DNA of 64,000 nucleotides from Microvirga soli (GTDB lineage: Bacteria; Pseudomonadota; Alphaproteobacteria; Rhizobiales; Beijerinckiaceae): contig NZ_JAERQE010000011.1 of NCBI RefSeq assembly GCF_016734765.1, positions 1 through 64,000 on the forward strand. Reading direction: 5' to 3'. Positions 56,433 through 64,000 of this stretch are shown here, piece after piece. The notes below the pieces were generated by a model, which was not told the origin of the DNA, ran no database searches, and saw nothing but the letters and a program-made list of their open reading frames with translations. Each line of letters starts with the position of its first letter. Position 1 is the stretch's first letter. A program made the translations under genes and the position numbers.

Positions 56433-56959
56433 TGATTTCACGCAGATACATCCTGCGGATCGGCGGGGGTCTCCTCGCCGGTCTGGCAAGGCCCCGGCTC
56501 TCGCTTGCTGGTGAACCGGTCGAGATCCGGATGCAGGGCAACACGGACAGCTCGCATGTCTGGTTCGATCCAATTGGCCTGCGCGTTGAGCCCGGACAGA
56601 CCATCCGCTGGATCAATCTCGATCCCGGCAACTCCCACACGGCCACAGCCTACCATCCGAAGAACTTCGAGCGCCCGCAGCGCATTCCGGAGGGGGCAGA
56701 GCCCTGGGACTCGGACTATCTGCTGCCGAACGAGAGCTTCTCGGTCACGCTCACGGTGGAAGGCGTGTACGACTTCTACTGCGTCCCGCACGAGCATGCC
56801 GGCATGGTCGGGCGGATCATCGTCGGTCAGCCCGGCCGGTCTCCAGCTGCCAGCGTGTCGGCGCAAGCGGCCGGCGGGGAGCCCCTCCCCGAGATCGCTC
56901 TCCAGGCTTTCCCGTCCATCGACGAGATCATGCGCCGGGGCGTCGTCAGGCGCACGTAA
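56432..56959 (+). CDS. Plastocyanin/azurin-like cupredoxin
   Basis: A 175-residue type 1 copper protein: twin-arginine-like leader (SRRYILRIGGGLLAGL), then a cupredoxin domain with the ligands His69 (in GNSHTATAY), Cys117, His120 and Met125 (CVPHEHAGM). It should be a periplasmic electron carrier or copper-handling protein. The tail after 135 is Ala/Gly-rich and disordered. ATG overlaps the previous stop. Confidence 0.9.
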   Translation: MISRRYILRIGGGLLAGLARPRLSLAGEPVEIRMQGNTDSSHVWFDPIGLRVEPGQTIRWINLDPGNSHTATAYHPKNFERPQRIPEGAEPWDSDYLLPNESFSVTLTVEGVYDFYCVPHEHAGMVGRIIVGQPGRSPAASVSAQAAGGEPLPEIALQAFPSIDEIMRRGVVRRT

Positions 56960-56978
56960 GGGCTGATCCAACATTGGC

Positions 56979-57010
56979 GGGAACCTTCCTGGTTCCTTCC
57001 GATCCAATGG
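56979..57010 (+). promoter_or_regulatory. ECF sigma promoter 2
   Basis: GGGAACC (56979-56985), 17-nt spacer, TCCAATGG (57003-57010), 39 bp before the ATG at 57050. Same elements as promoter 1 and the same spacer length. Confidence 0.7.
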
Positions 57011-57049
57011 TCATCCCAAAGGGCCCCACCAGGCACAGAGGAGGGCGCC

Positions 57050-58852
57050 ATGATCCGCTCGGTTGCCTTCACAAAGGCGGTTATCGCCGGCATGGCGGGC
57101 GCCATCGCTTGGGAGATCGTCGCCCGGCTGCTGATCTGGGCCGGCGTTCCATTCTTCGACCTTGTCATGACACTCGGGACACTGGTTCTTCCCAACGCGA
57201 GCCCATGGGTGTCCTGGCTGGCCGGCATGCTGCTGCACCTGATGGTCGGCGCAATCTGGGCCGTGTTCTACACCTATTTCTTCTGGTCCGTCCTGCCGCT
57301 GCGCCCTGTCCTCCAGGGAATGGCGTTCGCGTTCGTGCCGATGCCGCTGGCGATCTTCATCATGCATCCGCAGTTCGACCTCATGCACCCGCTCGTGCAA
57401 AGCGGTGTGATGTCCTCCTCCGGCCTGTTCGGTTTAGGCGGGGAAATGCACGAGCCGCTCTCTATCGCAGCCGGCCACCTGATCTGGGGCAGCGTGCTGG
57501 GCCTGCTCTACACCCGACCCGTCGGGTATGCGGCGAGCCAACCGCCAGCCCTGAATACCCGGCCTGGGAGTTTACACCTGCCTGTCAGTTCGTCCCGTGC
57601 TCCGGTCGAACACAGGTTCATGTTCGCGACCGGGATCGAGTGCAGCTATCCCACCCTTGAGGGTGGGCGATGGCGCATGGACCAAATGGCAGCCTGCGGC
57701 CATTACCACCACTGGCGCACCGACCTCCAGCTCGTGCGGGATCTTGGCCTGCGTTACCTGCGCTACGGCCCTCCCCTGCACCTCATCCATCGCGGCCCCG
57801 GCCAGTATGACTGGGCTTTTCTAGATGAGGTTGCCGCCGAGATGCAGCGGCTTGGCATCGTGCCAATCATGGACCTGTGCCATTTCGGCCTGCCCGACTG
57901 GCTGCAGAACTTCCAGAACCCGGAGGTGCCGCAGGCGCTCGCCGACTATGCCAAGGCCTTCGCCCAGCGCTATCCGTGGGTGCAGCTCTATACCCCGGTC
58001 AACGAGATGTATGTCTGCGCCAAGCTCAGCGCGCTCGAAGGATTGTGGAACGAGCAGTGCCGGGACGAGCGCGCTTTCGTCACGGCTGTTCGTCACCTAG
58101 CCAAGGCCAACGTGCTGATGATGCAGGCGATTGCGGCCGAGCGCCCAGATGCCGTATTCGTCAACAGCGAGAGCGGCGAGTTCTACCAGCCCTGCTGCCC
58201 TGATCCCAAGGTTCGCCGCATCGCCGCTTTCGAAAACGAACGGCGCTTCCTGCCGCTGGATCTCCTGTATGCCCATCCTGTGCACGAGGACACCCGTGCC
58301 TACCTCCTCCAGAACGGCATGCCACCTGACGAATACGCGTGGTTCATGCAGCAGAACGTGCGCAACCGCTCGATCCTTGGGGTCGACTATTACGAGTGGA
58401 ACGAGAAGCTCATCGACAGCAATGGTCATGCGCAGGTGTTGGGCGAGCTTTTCGGCTGGTATGCCGTCGCCGGCCAGTACTACCAGCGTTACCTGCGACC
58501 GATGATGCACACCGAAACCAACCGAATGGATGCCCGCGATGGACCGCGATGGCTCTGGCGGCAATGGCACAACGTGCAACTCATCCGCCAGACAGGCGTG
58601 CCGGTCGTCGGCTTCACCTGGTACTCGCTTACCGATCAGGTCGACTGGGACATCGCTCTGCGGGGGCCGCTCGGCAACGTCAATCCGGTCGGCCTGTTCG
58701 ACCTCAACCGGGACCCGCGGACGGTCGGCCTCGCGTACCAGCACCTCGTGAGCCTCTTCGGGGCTGACCTCAGCGAGGCATCTTCCATCGAGGCGGTGCT
58801 GGAGGAAGCCTCAAAAATCATGACACGGGAAGCGAGGAGGCTGCATGCTTAG
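57050..58852 (+). CDS. Membrane domain fused to GH1-like glycosidase
   Basis: A 600-residue fusion. Residues 1-165 form a four-helix membrane domain (FTKAVIAGMAGAIAWE, WLAGMLLHLMVGAIWAVFY) of the type seen in stand-alone DUF proteins. Residues about 188-590 are a family 1-like glycoside hydrolase: HRGPGQYDWAFLDE, the acid/base Glu319 in TPVNEM and the nucleophile candidate Glu489 in HTETN, then WYSLTDQVDW. With two catalytic glutamates in place, an active retaining glycosidase is plausible. It is under ECF promoter 2 and overlaps the next gene by 8 nt. GGAGG upstream of the ATG. Confidence 0.8.
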   Translation: MIRSVAFTKAVIAGMAGAIAWEIVARLLIWAGVPFFDLVMTLGTLVLPNASPWVSWLAGMLLHLMVGAIWAVFYTYFFWSVLPLRPVLQGMAFAFVPMPLAIFIMHPQFDLMHPLVQSGVMSSSGLFGLGGEMHEPLSIAAGHLIWGSVLGLLYTRPVGYAASQPPALNTRPGSLHLPVSSSRAPVEHRFMFATGIECSYPTLEGGRWRMDQMAACGHYHHWRTDLQLVRDLGLRYLRYGPPLHLIHRGPGQYDWAFLDEVAAEMQRLGIVPIMDLCHFGLPDWLQNFQNPEVPQALADYAKAFAQRYPWVQLYTPVNEMYVCAKLSALEGLWNEQCRDERAFVTAVRHLAKANVLMMQAIAAERPDAVFVNSESGEFYQPCCPDPKVRRIAAFENERRFLPLDLLYAHPVHEDTRAYLLQNGMPPDEYAWFMQQNVRNRSILGVDYYEWNEKLIDSNGHAQVLGELFGWYAVAGQYYQRYLRPMMHTETNRMDARDGPRWLWRQWHNVQLIRQTGVPVVGFTWYSLTDQVDWDIALRGPLGNVNPVGLFDLNRDPRTVGLAYQHLVSLFGADLSEASSIEAVLEEASKIMTREARRLHA

Positions 58853-59393
58853 GATGCTCCAGGCCCATGGCCTTGATGCGGGCCCGACCCAACGGCCATT
58901 CCTGGCAGGCGCCATCGCAGGCGTGATCGCCACGGTCCCGGCTTTGGCTGCCCTCATCGGTTTCCAGGCGCTCGATGCGCCTGCCCGGGCAACCGGCACG
59001 TCCGTGTTCGCTGCCGGCCTCGCCTACGCCGGTCTGATGCTTCTCGGCGGGGTTGTGTACGGTTGGCTGTTCCAGCGCGCGGCCAATGACCCGCGGGGTG
59101 GCTGGCTGTTCGGGATGGCATTCGGCTTCGTGCTCTGGATGCTCGGACCGGTCCCGCTGCTGCAATGGCTGCCGGACCAGCCCGTCCTGCGCGGCTATCC
59201 TGCTGCGGGATTGCTGCTGGCCCAGTTGCTCTGGGGCCTCGCGATGGGATTGATGTTCCCGCTGGTTCACCGCCGCCTGCATGCCAGCCTGCAGAGCGAA
59301 GCCCGAACAGCATCCAGGGGCACGGGACCGGAAGCGGCGGCCCAGAGGCAGATGCTTCGGCCGCTCCCGTCCTCCCAGCCCCCATCCTCCTGA
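58845..59393 (+). CDS. Membrane protein of the GH1-fusion operon
   Basis: A 182-residue protein with four hydrophobic segments (about 19-42, 55-74, 86-105 and 118-140) and a polar tail. Its membrane part resembles the N-terminal domain of the preceding fusion protein in layout. The start overlaps the upstream stop by 8 nt, so it is translationally coupled. Confidence 0.75.
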   Translation: MLRMLQAHGLDAGPTQRPFLAGAIAGVIATVPALAALIGFQALDAPARATGTSVFAAGLAYAGLMLLGGVVYGWLFQRAANDPRGGWLFGMAFGFVLWMLGPVPLLQWLPDQPVLRGYPAAGLLLAQLLWGLAMGLMFPLVHRRLHASLQSEARTASRGTGPEAAAQRQMLRPLPSSQPPSS

Positions 59394-59427
59394 TAGGACC
59401 TGCCCTTCCCATGATCGGGGCCCGTTC

Positions 59428-59459
59428 GGGAACCTTTGTCAGCATTCCCCATCTAATGG
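59428..59459 (+). promoter_or_regulatory. ECF sigma promoter 3 (autoregulation)
   Basis: GGGAACC (59428-59434), 17-nt spacer, TCTAATGG (59452-59459), 20 bp before the sigma factor ATG at 59480. The shared spacing with promoters 1 and 2 indicates that the sigma factor transcribes its own gene. Confidence 0.7.
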
Positions 59460-59479
59460 ATAGCAACAGGAGCTTGGCC

Positions 59480-60190
59480 ATGCAAACGCAGGCGGTCGCG
59501 GCAACAGGGTTGGACGGGATCGATGATCTGGCGCTGGTTGAACGGGCCCGCAACCGGGACGGGGCCGCGGTCCGGCTCATCATGCAGAGACACAATCGGC
59601 AGCTTTACCGCGTGGCCCGCAGCGTCCTTCATGACGATGCCGAGGCCGAGGATGTGGTCCAGGAGGCCTATGTCCGTGCCTTCACCCACCTGGACGGCTT
59701 TCGCGGCGAGGCGCAACTCTCCACCTGGCTCACGCGCATCGCTCTCAACGAGGCGCTAGGACGGCTCCGACGGCGGCGCATCACGGTCGGCTTGAAGGAC
59801 ATCGATGCCATCAACGATCAGGGGGAGGCCCGCGTGATCTACCTGCCGTCGGCCCGCCAGGACGGTGATCCGGAAGCCGCCGCGGCCAGAGCCGAGGTGC
59901 GGCGTCTGCTCGAACGGGCCGTGGACCAGTTGCCTGATTCCTTCCGCATGGTCTTCGTGCTTCGGGACATCGAGGAGATGAGCATCGAGGAGACCGCCGC
60001 TCACCTCGGCCTGCGGCCTGAGACGGTGAAAACGCGGCTTCATCGCGCCCGGCGCCTCCTGCGGCAATCCCTCGACAGAACCCTGTCATCGGCCGTGGGC
60101 GACCTCTTCCCGTGCGCGGGCGCCCGCTGCGCCCGGATCACGGAAGCGGTGCTGGAGCGTCTCGGCCTGCCGGAGCCTCCGGAGGGATGA
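59480..60190 (+). CDS. ECF RNA polymerase sigma factor
   Basis: A 236-residue ECF sigma: region 2 with DAEAEDVVQEAYVRAF and FRGEAQLSTWL (about 50-85), region 4 HTH with IEETAAHLGLRPETVKTRLH (about 170-190), and a C-terminal FPCAGARC end typical of RpoE-like alphaproteobacterial ECFs. The ATG at 59480 has AGGAG 8 nt upstream; an upstream in-frame ATG at 59456 lies inside the promoter -10 region and is rejected. No anti-sigma factor gene is adjacent. Confidence 0.92.
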   Translation: MQTQAVAATGLDGIDDLALVERARNRDGAAVRLIMQRHNRQLYRVARSVLHDDAEAEDVVQEAYVRAFTHLDGFRGEAQLSTWLTRIALNEALGRLRRRRITVGLKDIDAINDQGEARVIYLPSARQDGDPEAAAARAEVRRLLERAVDQLPDSFRMVFVLRDIEEMSIEETAAHLGLRPETVKTRLHRARRLLRQSLDRTLSSAVGDLFPCAGARCARITEAVLERLGLPEPPEG

Positions 60191-60258
60191 CTGAGCCATT
60201 CGAGGAGATGAACAGCATCATCGCAGGATTTCATTTTGAATGAGGAATGGAGAACGTC

Positions 60259-60726
60259 ATGCGAGCCGATAATCCCGTACGCACAGGAAATCCTCAAAGC
60301 ACCGCGCAGATCGCCGGTCATCCGCTGCATCCGATGCTGATCCCCTTCCCGGTCGCCTTTCTCGTGGCCACCCTCGTGTGTGACCTGCTGTTCTGGAACA
60401 CGGGCAGCAGCGCTTGGAGCATGGCTTCGCTCTACCTTCTGGGCGCCGCGCTCATCATGGCAGCCCTTGCGGCCCTTGCCGGCCTGACTGACTTCATGGG
60501 CGACCGGCGCATCCGCAATCTGTCCGCGGCCTGGCACCACATGTTCGGAAACGTCGTCGTAGTCCTGCTCTCATTGTGGAACTGGTATCGCCGCTACGAG
60601 GCCGGGGACGCCGCCGTTCTGCCGACGGGGCTCGTCATCTCGCTCGTCGTCGTTCTCCTCCTGCTCTACACCGGCTGGCGCGGATGGGAGATGGTCTACC
60701 GTCACCGCGTCGCCGTCTCGGATTAG
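60259..60726 (+). CDS. DUF2231 membrane protein
   Basis: A 155-residue DUF2231 protein: GHPLHPMLIPFPVAFLVATL near residue 20, four hydrophobic segments and the conserved His in AAWHHMFGN. The ATG at 60259 has GGAG 6 nt upstream; the ATG at 60247 has no room for a ribosome site. It follows the sigma gene by 68 bp and may be its membrane partner, though it lacks a recognisable anti-sigma domain. Confidence 0.85.
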   Translation: MRADNPVRTGNPQSTAQIAGHPLHPMLIPFPVAFLVATLVCDLLFWNTGSSAWSMASLYLLGAALIMAALAALAGLTDFMGDRRIRNLSAAWHHMFGNVVVVLLSLWNWYRRYEAGDAAVLPTGLVISLVVVLLLLYTGWRGWEMVYRHRVAVSD

Positions 60727-61105
60727 GGGACCTGATCCGAATTCTCGACGTCGCCGTGCTGCCAACCGCCAGCAGCACGAGGTCGCAGGCAGGACAGAGT
60801 ACCCAGAGAGAGCCGGTGTCCGCAGTTGGGCGACGTAAAGCAACGAAACCGGTCTCAGGGAGCAATACAATTCGTTTGATAACACTGCCGACATCCACCA
60901 ACCTCAACCCACGAGGTTAGTGCACGGCGCACCGGTTGGAATGTTTCAAATGACCTGCACCTGACAAGGCGAACCTGCCCATAACCATCTCGGTCGAGGG
61001 CTTTGAAGGGGCCCTGCGACCCGGAGAGGTTCGAAGGCCGCAGATGGATGGTGGGAACACGCATGCGGTTGCAGCCAAGGACTGTTGCTGTGGGAGAGCA
61101 GGGCC
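60727..61105. other. Intergenic region without visible gene
   Basis: 379 bp after the DUF2231 gene; no frame looks coding, and no strong hairpin with T run was found. GGGAAC at 61054 is not followed by a -10 at the right distance. Confidence 0.4.
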
Positions 61106-61372
61106 ATGGACGAGGACGAGCAACTTCACCTTCTGAATGAGGCTCTTCATTGGGCGCTCATGACGCTTCATTCCGCCAGGTCTGAATACCAAAGGCTTTC
61201 TCCCCCTGGCGATCCCTTTTTGATGGAGCGTAGCGAGTTCTTGGCCGCCCGGCGAAACCTGTACATCGCTGCGCATACTGTCGGGGAGATCAGACGGAGA
61301 ATATCAAGCAGGAAGCAGGCGCTGGGGATCTCGTCGGAAACGTTGAGGGCTGACGATGTCGTCCTACACTGA
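61106..61372 (+). CDS. Uncharacterised small protein
   Basis: An 88-residue, highly charged, helical-looking protein (MDEDEQLHLLNEALHWALMT ... RRNLYIAAHTVGEIRRR). GGGAG precedes the ATG at 61106. It overlaps the next gene by 17 nt. Family not recognised. Confidence 0.55.
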   Translation: MDEDEQLHLLNEALHWALMTLHSARSEYQRLSPPGDPFLMERSEFLAARRNLYIAAHTVGEIRRRISSRKQALGISSETLRADDVVLH

Positions 61373-61754
61373 CGCCGTGAGCATCACGACGCGTTCGGCG
61401 GAAGAGGTCTTTGAGGATCACCTGAGGCTGAGGGTTGCCGGCAAGATCGAGGAGGATCTTCGCCGCAACTACGCGAAGAATGTTGTTCTGCTCACGATCA
61501 ACTCGAATGTTCGTGGACACGACGCAATCCGGATGTCCGCGCGACGGCTTCGCGATCAACTCCCGGATGGCCGGTTCGAGTTCCTGTCGAAGCAAGTCAA
61601 TGGTCCGTATGCGCTGCTTATCTGGCAGGGTCAGTCATCCCGTTTCAACGCGATGGAAGGAGCAGACAGCTTTGTGATCCGGGATGGAAAGATCCAATTC
61701 CAGTCAATTCATTATAGATTGGACCATCCATTGCCGCTGAATGCATTGCTCTGA
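61356..61754 (+). CDS. SnoaL-like/NTF2-fold protein
   Basis: A 132-residue protein of the SnoaL-like (NTF2) type: VFEDHLRLRVAGKIEEDLRR, NVRGHDAIRMSA, then ADSFVIRDGKIQFQSIHY with the typical strand-rich end. Such small folds act as cyclases, isomerases or simply ligand-binding proteins. It overlaps the previous gene. Confidence 0.75.
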   Translation: MSSYTDAVSITTRSAEEVFEDHLRLRVAGKIEEDLRRNYAKNVVLLTINSNVRGHDAIRMSARRLRDQLPDGRFEFLSKQVNGPYALLIWQGQSSRFNAMEGADSFVIRDGKIQFQSIHYRLDHPLPLNALL

Positions 61755-62206
61755 AATCAAGCTTTGATCTGGCGAAGAGAAACTCCGGAGCTGACTGCAA
61801 CGTACCATGACCTGGAACGGCGATGATTTCCGTGCCTGATCAGGTCAGATGCGCCGCCGCGGTGGCCTCCTCCCTCAGGCAGGTTTGGATCATCGTGCAT
61901 TCGCCTTCTGCATCCGGCAAGGGATCCTCCTACCTGTGATTGGGGCCTGCGCATCCCCGCAACGCCGTTCGCACCCGGACCATGAGATGAGCACCCTGCT
62001 CGTGGGGGTGTCCACCCCGGCCGCTCCGCCACAGCAGTGATATAGGTGTCCAGGCGGACCAACGGAAATCTTGCAGTCATCACGCAAGATTATTCGTTTT
62101 CGTGATCCGGTTGAACGGCCTATCCTGCATGGGTGCGTCCTTGCGGCGCCCGGGCCCATGATCTGCGGGGCTGCCGTCGCTGCCGCAGGGCCGCTTGGAG
62201 GCCATC
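61755..62206. other. Intergenic region without visible gene
   Basis: 452 bp with no convincing frame. An inverted repeat ATCACG...CGTGAT (62079-62106, 16-nt interval) lies 100 bp before the next gene and could be an operator. Confidence 0.4.
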
Positions 62207-62672
62207 ATGAGATACAGGTCTGTCGACGAACTGCGCGGTGCATCCGTGGTCCAATCAACCCTGCCGCAACCGATGACGCGTGATGAACGGCTCGGACGCT
62301 GGGCCATGCTGCTGGAGGCGAGACCCGACCGCCTGGTTCACACTTTGTCGGAAATCGAAACCAAGCATGGATGGCCGCCAGCGCGACGTCCTGCGTGCGG
62401 ACAACTCGGCCCTGACCGTCGCGTTCGAAGATCCTGTCCTGCGGGACGAGGGTCTGCAAAGCGACACACTCGCCGATGCGATCACCTTCTTTGGGCTGTC
62501 CGAATGCGACGCCCATTATGTGCTGTGTTCATGCCTCAACGGACAGACGATGACGGCGGGCGCTGCAGCGTTGAAGGTGCGTGGGCTGGCCGGTCAGAAG
62601 GTGTCGCTGCTCGCAGCCTGCCTGATCGCTGGTGCGCTGATGGCAGTTCCGTTCGCGGTTTCCTTCATTTGA
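62207..62672 (+). pseudogene. Uncharacterised small protein gene, frameshifted
   Basis: Two frames together give one protein. The first (from ATG 62207, after GGAGG) reads MTRDERLGRWAMLLEARPDR ... LSEIETKHGW and loses its protein character near 62365. The second takes over with RDVLRADNSALTVAFEDPVL ... FFGLSECDAHYVLCSC and ends in a membrane helix at 62672. The shift needs one base skipped. Alternatively the second frame starts alone at ATG 62367 without a good ribosome site. Family of small rhizobial proteins, function unknown. Confidence 0.55.
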
Positions 62673-63027
62673 GTCCGGGTCCTGACAGCGCATGGACGAC
62701 GAACCCAGAGGCTTCAGGACGGGACCACCCATCTCAGCCCCCGATGGGACACCGGCGACCCGTGAAGTCGAGCGGGATGGTGCGGAAAGATGCATCATGG
62801 GTTTCAAGCCCGTGGCGTCGCGGTTCATGAGGCCTGAAGCGACGACGCGCTGCCGTCTCGTCGGCATCGGAAGGCGTTGATGGCATGATCAGGTCCTGCG
62901 GCTCCACTTTCCGTTAGCGAGGGAGATCCGCACGTGAGCCCAGATTGATTGGGGCCCAGAAGGTGCGCATCTATAGGATAACTGGTTTTGATTGACATTT
63001 GAGTGCAGTTTCCTTGTTATAGAAGGC
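62673..63027. other. Intergenic region without visible gene
   Basis: 355 bp before the LysR gene; the only frame (62692-62880) has no recognisable domain. The last 36 bp contain a sigma70-like promoter listed separately. Confidence 0.4.
62992..63020 (+). promoter_or_regulatory. Sigma70-like promoter of lysR
   Basis: TTGACA (62992-62997), 17-nt spacer, TGTTAT (63015-63020). The -10 is only 4 of 6, and a start near 63027 would give a nearly leaderless transcript for the gene at 63028. Confidence 0.35.
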
Positions 63028-63876
63028 ATGGACATTGAGCTCGCCCGGACGTTTCTTGAAATCGTTTCGACGGGAAGCTTTGTTCGGGCCTCGGAGAGGC
63101 TGAACGTCAGTCAGACCACGGTCAGCGCGCGGGTCCGCAACTTGGAACAGCAGCTTGGCCGGCAGCTGTTCGTCCGCCACAAGGGTGGAGCCTCTCTGAC
63201 GCCGGCCGGCGAGCAGTTCCTGCGTCATGCACCCATGTTCGTTCAGTTGTGGCAACGGACGCTTCATCAGGTTGCGGTGCCGCCCGGCCGCCGCGCGGTG
63301 TTGACCGTCGGCAGCGAGGTGAGCCTCTGGCAGCCGCTTCTGCTGGACTGGGTCCAATGGATACGCCGTTCACTGCCGGATATCAGCCTTCGCGTGCATG
63401 TGGACGTTCCGCAGGACCTGATCAACCAGGTTGCATCCGGGCTCGTCGACGTTGCCATCATGTATGCGCCCCAGCAGCGGCCCGGACTGAGGGTCGATCT
63501 TCTGCGGGAGGAGAAGCTCGTGCTCCTCACAACCAACCTCGATGGACGCCTCCAGGACGGAACGGACTATGTGTACATGGACTGGGGGCCCGATTTCGTG
63601 CTTCACCACGGCATGAACTTTCCCGATGTCGTGCCGGATGTCTTTATCGATCTCGGCCCGCTCGCCCTTAACTATGTTCTTTCATCTGGCGGGTCCGGTT
63701 ACTTCAGGATGAGCGCGGTTGAGCCCTATATTGCATCCGGGCGGCTGCACCTGGTCCGTGACGCGCCCCAATTTTCTTATCCGGTCTATGCGGTGCATTC
63801 CGTCACGGCGGACATGTCCGTGGTGAGCCCCGCCTTGGGTGGCCTGCACACGATTTCAGGCATGAAAGCCGAGTGA
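63028..63876 (+). CDS. LysR family transcription regulator
   Basis: A 282-residue LysR regulator: N-terminal winged HTH (1-60) with LARTFLEIVSTGSFVRASER, LNVSQTTVSARVRNLEQQLG and LFVRHKGGASLTPAG, then the substrate-binding domain. The ATG at 63028 (MDIELARTF) fits the family start; AGAAGG lies 2 nt upstream, rather close. No divergent target is visible within the window. Confidence 0.9.
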   Translation: MDIELARTFLEIVSTGSFVRASERLNVSQTTVSARVRNLEQQLGRQLFVRHKGGASLTPAGEQFLRHAPMFVQLWQRTLHQVAVPPGRRAVLTVGSEVSLWQPLLLDWVQWIRRSLPDISLRVHVDVPQDLINQVASGLVDVAIMYAPQQRPGLRVDLLREEKLVLLTTNLDGRLQDGTDYVYMDWGPDFVLHHGMNFPDVVPDVFIDLGPLALNYVLSSGGSGYFRMSAVEPYIASGRLHLVRDAPQFSYPVYAVHSVTADMSVVSPALGGLHTISGMKAE

Positions 63877-64000
63877 AGCAGCGGGGGCCCGCATTTGCAA
63901 GCTTGGTTCTCTGCTCGCAAATCAGGGTGGGGTATCATCAGGGGCAGGTTTCGGCGCGAGCTGAACGAGCTCCCCAGTACCGAAGTGCGGCGCGTCAGGT

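Noticed and set aside
59456..59479. Earlier ATG for the ECF sigma factor
   Set aside because: It overlaps the -10 element of promoter 3 and has no ribosome site, while the ATG at 59480 has AGGAG.

Overview
The window reads as high-GC alphaproteobacterial DNA. The best guess is a Hyphomicrobiales (Rhizobiales) member near Methylobacteriaceae such as Microvirga or Methylobacterium. This rests on the gene repertoire (HWE-type histidine kinase, FixJ-like regulator, alternative complex III next to caa3 oxidase, DUF2231/DUF1440/EcsC stress proteins, NDUFS4-like protein) and is inference, not a database match. There is no rRNA, CRISPR array or intact transposon, and the only tRNA sequence seen is a broken one.

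Left part (1-18,000). After about 800 bp without a gene, which carries a perfect FNR/FixK-type box, come two GH13 alpha-glucan/trehalose enzymes, a proline-rich small protein and an SDR. A respiratory block follows. caa3 oxidase is encoded as subunit II with a cytochrome c domain, a fused subunit I+III and a small membrane protein. Next come CtaG and a lipoprotein cytochrome c, then a complete actABCDEF cluster for alternative complex III. Together they would form a quinol to cytochrome c to O2 branch.

Junction (18,170-19,930). The 3' half of a tRNA-Gly(CCC) gene lies directly before a frameshifted tyrosine integrase. This marks the left end of an integrated island. Its right end is not visible.

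Island or accessory part (about 20,000-38,700). A CHASE/PAS/HWE kinase stands beside the remnant of a response regulator. A proteostasis block follows: DJ-1/PfpI, SDR, EcsC, FtsH and two Hsp20 proteins. The first hsp20 has an RpoH-like promoter and a 5' leader that fits a ROSE RNA thermometer. Downstream is a four-gene set in which three proteins share a conserved motif, one of them fused to an NDUFS4-like domain. Then come a cyclase-TPR protein, methyltransferase, L,D-transpeptidase, Crp-like regulator and hemolysin III protein. The region is littered with gene remnants (Spy-like, TetR, MFS, ion channel).

Right part (38,900-64,000). This part holds an MBL hydrolase, nitronate monooxygenase, a divergent TetR/cupin pair with a palindromic operator, a DUF1440-catalase fusion, DUF2231 proteins, a FixL/FixJ-like two-component pair, GlcG-like and ankyrin proteins, a second ctaD broken by one in-frame TGA, an AhpD-like protein, a CBS-BON protein and an SDR-membrane fusion. 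A self-contained ECF sigma regulon follows: three promoters with the same elements and the same 17-nt spacer lie upstream of a cupredoxin operon, a membrane-GH1-like fusion operon and the sigma gene itself. A frameshifted small gene and a LysR regulator close the window.
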